From Desulfobacterales bacterium (GTDB lineage Bacteria > Desulfobacterota > Desulfobacteria > Desulfobacterales > JAHEIW01): DNA of 7,394 bases. Under the pieces are notes generated by a model, which saw only the letters and a list, made by a program, of their open reading frames with translations, did no database searches and had not been told where the DNA came from. The stretch covers positions 1 to 7,394 of the forward strand of contig JAQYWI010000234.1 in assembly GCA_030145015.1 (NCBI GenBank), given 5' to 3'. This document shows, piece by piece, positions 5,906-7,394 of the stretch; within the stretch, counting starts at the first letter, position 1, and each line of letters starts with the position of its first letter. The position numbers were made by a program, and so were the translations under genes.

Positions 5906-6186
5906 GTAAAAAAAGTGCCTAAAATGAGCTAAAGTGCCTAAAGTTAAGGTATTCTACCCGTCGAGAGCCTCCCGTCGAGAGCCTCCCGTCGAGAGCCTCC
6001 CTTCGAGGGCCTCCCTTCGAGAGCCTCCCTTCGAGAGCCTCCCTTCGAGAGCCTCAGGGTCGAACGACTGGGTCGAACGATCATTTATAATAATCATGGA
6101 TGGAGCGCAGCGACTCCTTAACTTTAGTCACTTCCAACTTTAGTTCACTTTAGTCACTTTCAAATTCACTTTAGGCACTCTCTTTT
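5906..6186. repeat. Nested repeat element, copy A (14-bp and 13-bp tandem repeats inside inverted arms)
   Basis: The outer arms are TTTAG-rich: left 5906-5949 (AGTGCCTAAA words, ending CTAAAGTTAAGG), right 6117-6186 (starting CCTTAACTTTAG, with TTTAGTCACTT and TTTAGGCACT). Inside are seven 14-bp units of the form (G/T)TCGAG(A/G)GCCTCCC (5960-6057), then two 13-bp units GGGTCGAACGA(C/T)N (6057-6082), an A/T patch, and GGAGCGCAGCGACTCC (6101-6116). The element begins five bases after the helicase stop. Because 14 is not a multiple of 3, all frames encode a repeated 14-residue peptide, which produces spurious ORFs; I do not call a gene here. Confidence 0.9.
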
Positions 6187-6249
6187 AAGAGCATTCGGGA
6201 AATTTCTTGATACCACCCCAAGCCCCTCTTTAACTCATCTTGCCGAAGC

Positions 6250-6273
6250 TTGTATAAATAAATACAATTTTTT
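6250..6273 (+). other. A/T stem followed by T-run
   Basis: TTGTAT (6250-6255) pairs with ATACAA (6262-6267), and six T follow (6268-6273). The stem is short and contains only two G-C pairs, so as a terminator it would be weak. It may simply be part of the A/T-rich upstream region of the next gene. The rest of 6187-6275 shows no gene. Confidence 0.3.
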
Positions 6274-6275
6274 AA

Positions 6276-6304
6276 TTGATAAAAATAAGAGAATGCGGTA
6301 TCTT
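6276..6304 (+). promoter_or_regulatory. Sigma70-type promoter for the 244-aa gene
   Basis: TTGATA (6276-6281; 5 of 6 with consensus) and TATCTT (6299-6304; 4 of 6) are exactly 17 bases apart. Transcription would start about 6311, giving a leader of about 48 bases to ATG 6359. The surroundings are A/T-rich, as expected for a promoter. Confidence 0.5.
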
Positions 6305-6307
6305 ATT
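6284..6307. promoter_or_regulatory. Candidate operator: 7-bp inverted repeat over the promoter
   Basis: AATAAGA (6284-6290) and TCTTATT (6301-6307) are a perfect inverted repeat separated by 10 bases. It covers part of the promoter spacer and the -10 box. A dimeric regulator bound here would block transcription. The regulator is unknown; the product of the downstream gene is one possibility. Confidence 0.35.
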
Positions 6308-6358
6308 ATTTAGAACAAATTTGGATATTTAACCGAAAACCTGCATGCACTTTCGAAC

Positions 6359-7093
6359 ATGAAAACCAACAGTCTGCAAACTTCAACCTCTAAAACCGGT
6401 AGACCGGATGCCGTTTTAAGGGTACTCAACTCGCTGCTGGCCGATCCAGGGCAAAAAAGGCTCACCGGGAGCCAGGCGACCATAATTCTGGATGCCCTGG
6501 CCAGCTCGAATGATCAGGACCTCGTCATAAGGTTTCCAGCGATTCTCGGTATCTGTGCACGCAATGGGATTGCCCTCAATAGCCATATGCTGTTTTCGAA
6601 ATATTGGGAATCGAGTCCCAAAAAACAAAATTTGGAAAAATTGCTGTTAATCAGTGCGGAATTATTCGACCTTGAGGGAATTGAGGCCCCGCAAAACCTG
6701 AAAAAGATTGCCAGTTCTCTAAAGACGAAGTATGGGACTTTACTGTCAACCAAGATGCTGCCACTGAGCAGCGGCATAAGCATTTCTATCAGGGCTTTCC
6801 AGGATACCTTAAGGGAGTACATCGCCAAAACGAAACATAGCATGCCGGCCTTTAAACGCGGCGGGCTTGAACAGGAGTCCCGCCGGGCTGTTTTAAACCG
6901 TTCTGCTGACCTTCAAACTTATTTGAAACGACTTTTTTCACCCAAACAAAGGGATCTTGTGTTTAAAAAGTTGAACAGCGAATCATTCACCAAAACCGAG
7001 CGCGAATATTATTCCCGGGTTGTTCGGAAAAAATTGCAGGCCATCGCTGATTCCGAAGTCGGTTATATTGCCGCAAGGCTGACACAAAAATAA
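6359..7093 (+). CDS. Protein of unknown function with basic, HTH-like C-terminus
   Basis: A 244-residue soluble protein, largely alpha-helical, with no signal peptide, membrane segment or enzyme motif that I recognise. The N-terminal 15 residues are polar and probably disordered. Residues about 16-130 are a run of helices (AVLRVLNSLLADPGQ, IILDALASSN, LEKLLLISAELFDLEGIE). The C-terminal third is strongly basic. Its last section, SPKQRDLVFKKL and then FTKTEREYYSRVVRKKLQAI, has the length and rhythm of a helix-turn-helix or other nucleic-acid-binding helical unit; this is an inference from pattern only. The ATG at 6359 has no clear ribosome binding site. It is a good start by position relative to the promoter at 6276-6304. 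The gene sits between two copies of the nested repeat element and follows the helicase, so a helicase-related role is possible but unproven. Confidence 0.83.
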   Translation: MKTNSLQTSTSKTGRPDAVLRVLNSLLADPGQKRLTGSQATIILDALASSNDQDLVIRFPAILGICARNGIALNSHMLFSKYWESSPKKQNLEKLLLISAELFDLEGIEAPQNLKKIASSLKTKYGTLLSTKMLPLSSGISISIRAFQDTLREYIAKTKHSMPAFKRGGLEQESRRAVLNRSADLQTYLKRLFSPKQRDLVFKKLNSESFTKTEREYYSRVVRKKLQAIADSEVGYIAARLTQK

Positions 7094-7111
7094 AAAGGCA
7101 TCAAAGCAAAT

Positions 7112-7394
7112 GCGCTAAAGTTGGAAGTGATCTAAAGTGCCTAAAGTTGAGGAATTCTACCCGTCGAGAGCCTCCCTTCGAGGGCCTCCCGTCGAGAGCC
7201 TCCCTTCGAGGGCCTCCCGTCGAGAGCCTCCCTTCGAGAGCCTCCCTTCGAGAGCCTCCCTTCGAGAGCCTCAGGGTCGAACGACAGGGTCTAACGATTG
7301 GGTCGAACGACAGGGTCGAACGATCATTATAAAATAAATAAAAAAGATGGAGCGAAGCGACTCCGTAACTTTAGTCACTTCAAACTTTAGTTCA
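7112..7394. repeat. Nested repeat element, copy B (reaches the window edge)
   Basis: Same orientation and plan as the copy at 5906-6186. The left arm is 7112-7152 (CTAAAGTTGGAAGTGA, then CTAAAGTGCCTAAAGTTGAGG-type sequence). There are eight 14-bp units (7163-7274), four 13-bp units GGGTC(G/T)AACGAYN (7274-7325), an A/T patch, and GGAGCGAAGCGACTCC (7349-7364). The right arm begins at 7365 (GTAACTTTAGTCACTT) and runs off the end. It has one more 14-bp unit and two more 13-bp units than the first copy, so the tandem parts have changed in number. No gene is supported inside it. Confidence 0.9.

Noticed and set aside
5960..6082. CRISPR array
   Set aside because: The units are 13-14 bp and directly adjacent, with no unique spacers, and no cas genes are nearby.
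5934..6143. ORF of 69 residues with SRASLREPPFESLP-type repeats
   Set aside because: It is only the translation of the 14-bp tandem repeat (which reads open in every frame) and its arms. It has no ribosome binding site, and the peptide repeat is a by-product of the DNA repeat.
7137..7337. Overlapping ORFs of 66 and 61 residues in two frames
   Set aside because: Same artefact in the second repeat copy. Two frames encode the same repeated peptide, as expected from a 14-bp period.

Overview
The window looks like part of the chromosome of an anaerobic, deltaproteobacterial-type bacterium (Desulfobacterota, Desulfobacteraceae-like). This is an inference from three things: a four-part Fe-S protein of a kind I associate with sulfate reducers, a probable in-frame UGA/selenocysteine codon, and intergenic DNA full of degenerate 7- to 9-bp repeats arranged as large imperfect palindromes. 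No 16S or other taxonomic marker is present. All seven genes I can support lie on the + strand, but each is separated from the next by roughly 200-460 bp of repeat-rich DNA, so they look like single transcription units rather than one operon.

Layout. 2-601: 3' part of a cyclic-nucleotide-binding/PilZ signalling protein that runs off the left edge. 602-932: GGTTCAA heptads, a pyrimidine-rich stretch, and a palindromic element with nested 15-bp repeats. 997-1341: small Cys-rich protein of unknown function. 1344-1624: long imperfect inverted repeat enclosing three hairpins. 1662-2432: alpha/beta hydrolase with a complete catalytic triad. 2511-2626: inverted 9-bp repeat arrays. 2711-3772: the most interesting gene, a 353-residue Fe-S protein whose frame is interrupted once, by TGA at 3434-3436, exactly where a conserved cysteine is expected. 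A hairpin suited to be a bacterial SECIS follows directly, so I read it as one selenoprotein gene and not as two genes. 3788-3966: palindromic element. 3972-4235: 87-residue unknown. 4277-4460: palindromic element. 4534-5901: XPB/RAD25-like SF2 helicase. 5906-6186 and 7112-7394: two copies, in the same orientation, of one repeat element with nested 14-bp and 13-bp tandem repeats. They flank a 244-residue protein of unknown function (6359-7093) that has a plausible promoter with an overlapping inverted repeat.

How it fits together. The genes do not form an obvious pathway: one senses nucleotides (cNMP plus c-di-GMP), one is a hydrolase, one is a probable redox or regulatory Fe-S protein, one is a DNA helicase, and three are unknown. 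The unifying feature is architectural. Almost every intergenic gap holds a different sequence built to the same plan: outer arms of short degenerate repeats in inverted orientation around an inner segment of hairpins or tandem repeats. The two main points for follow-up are this recurrent architecture and the selenocysteine reading of the Fe-S gene.
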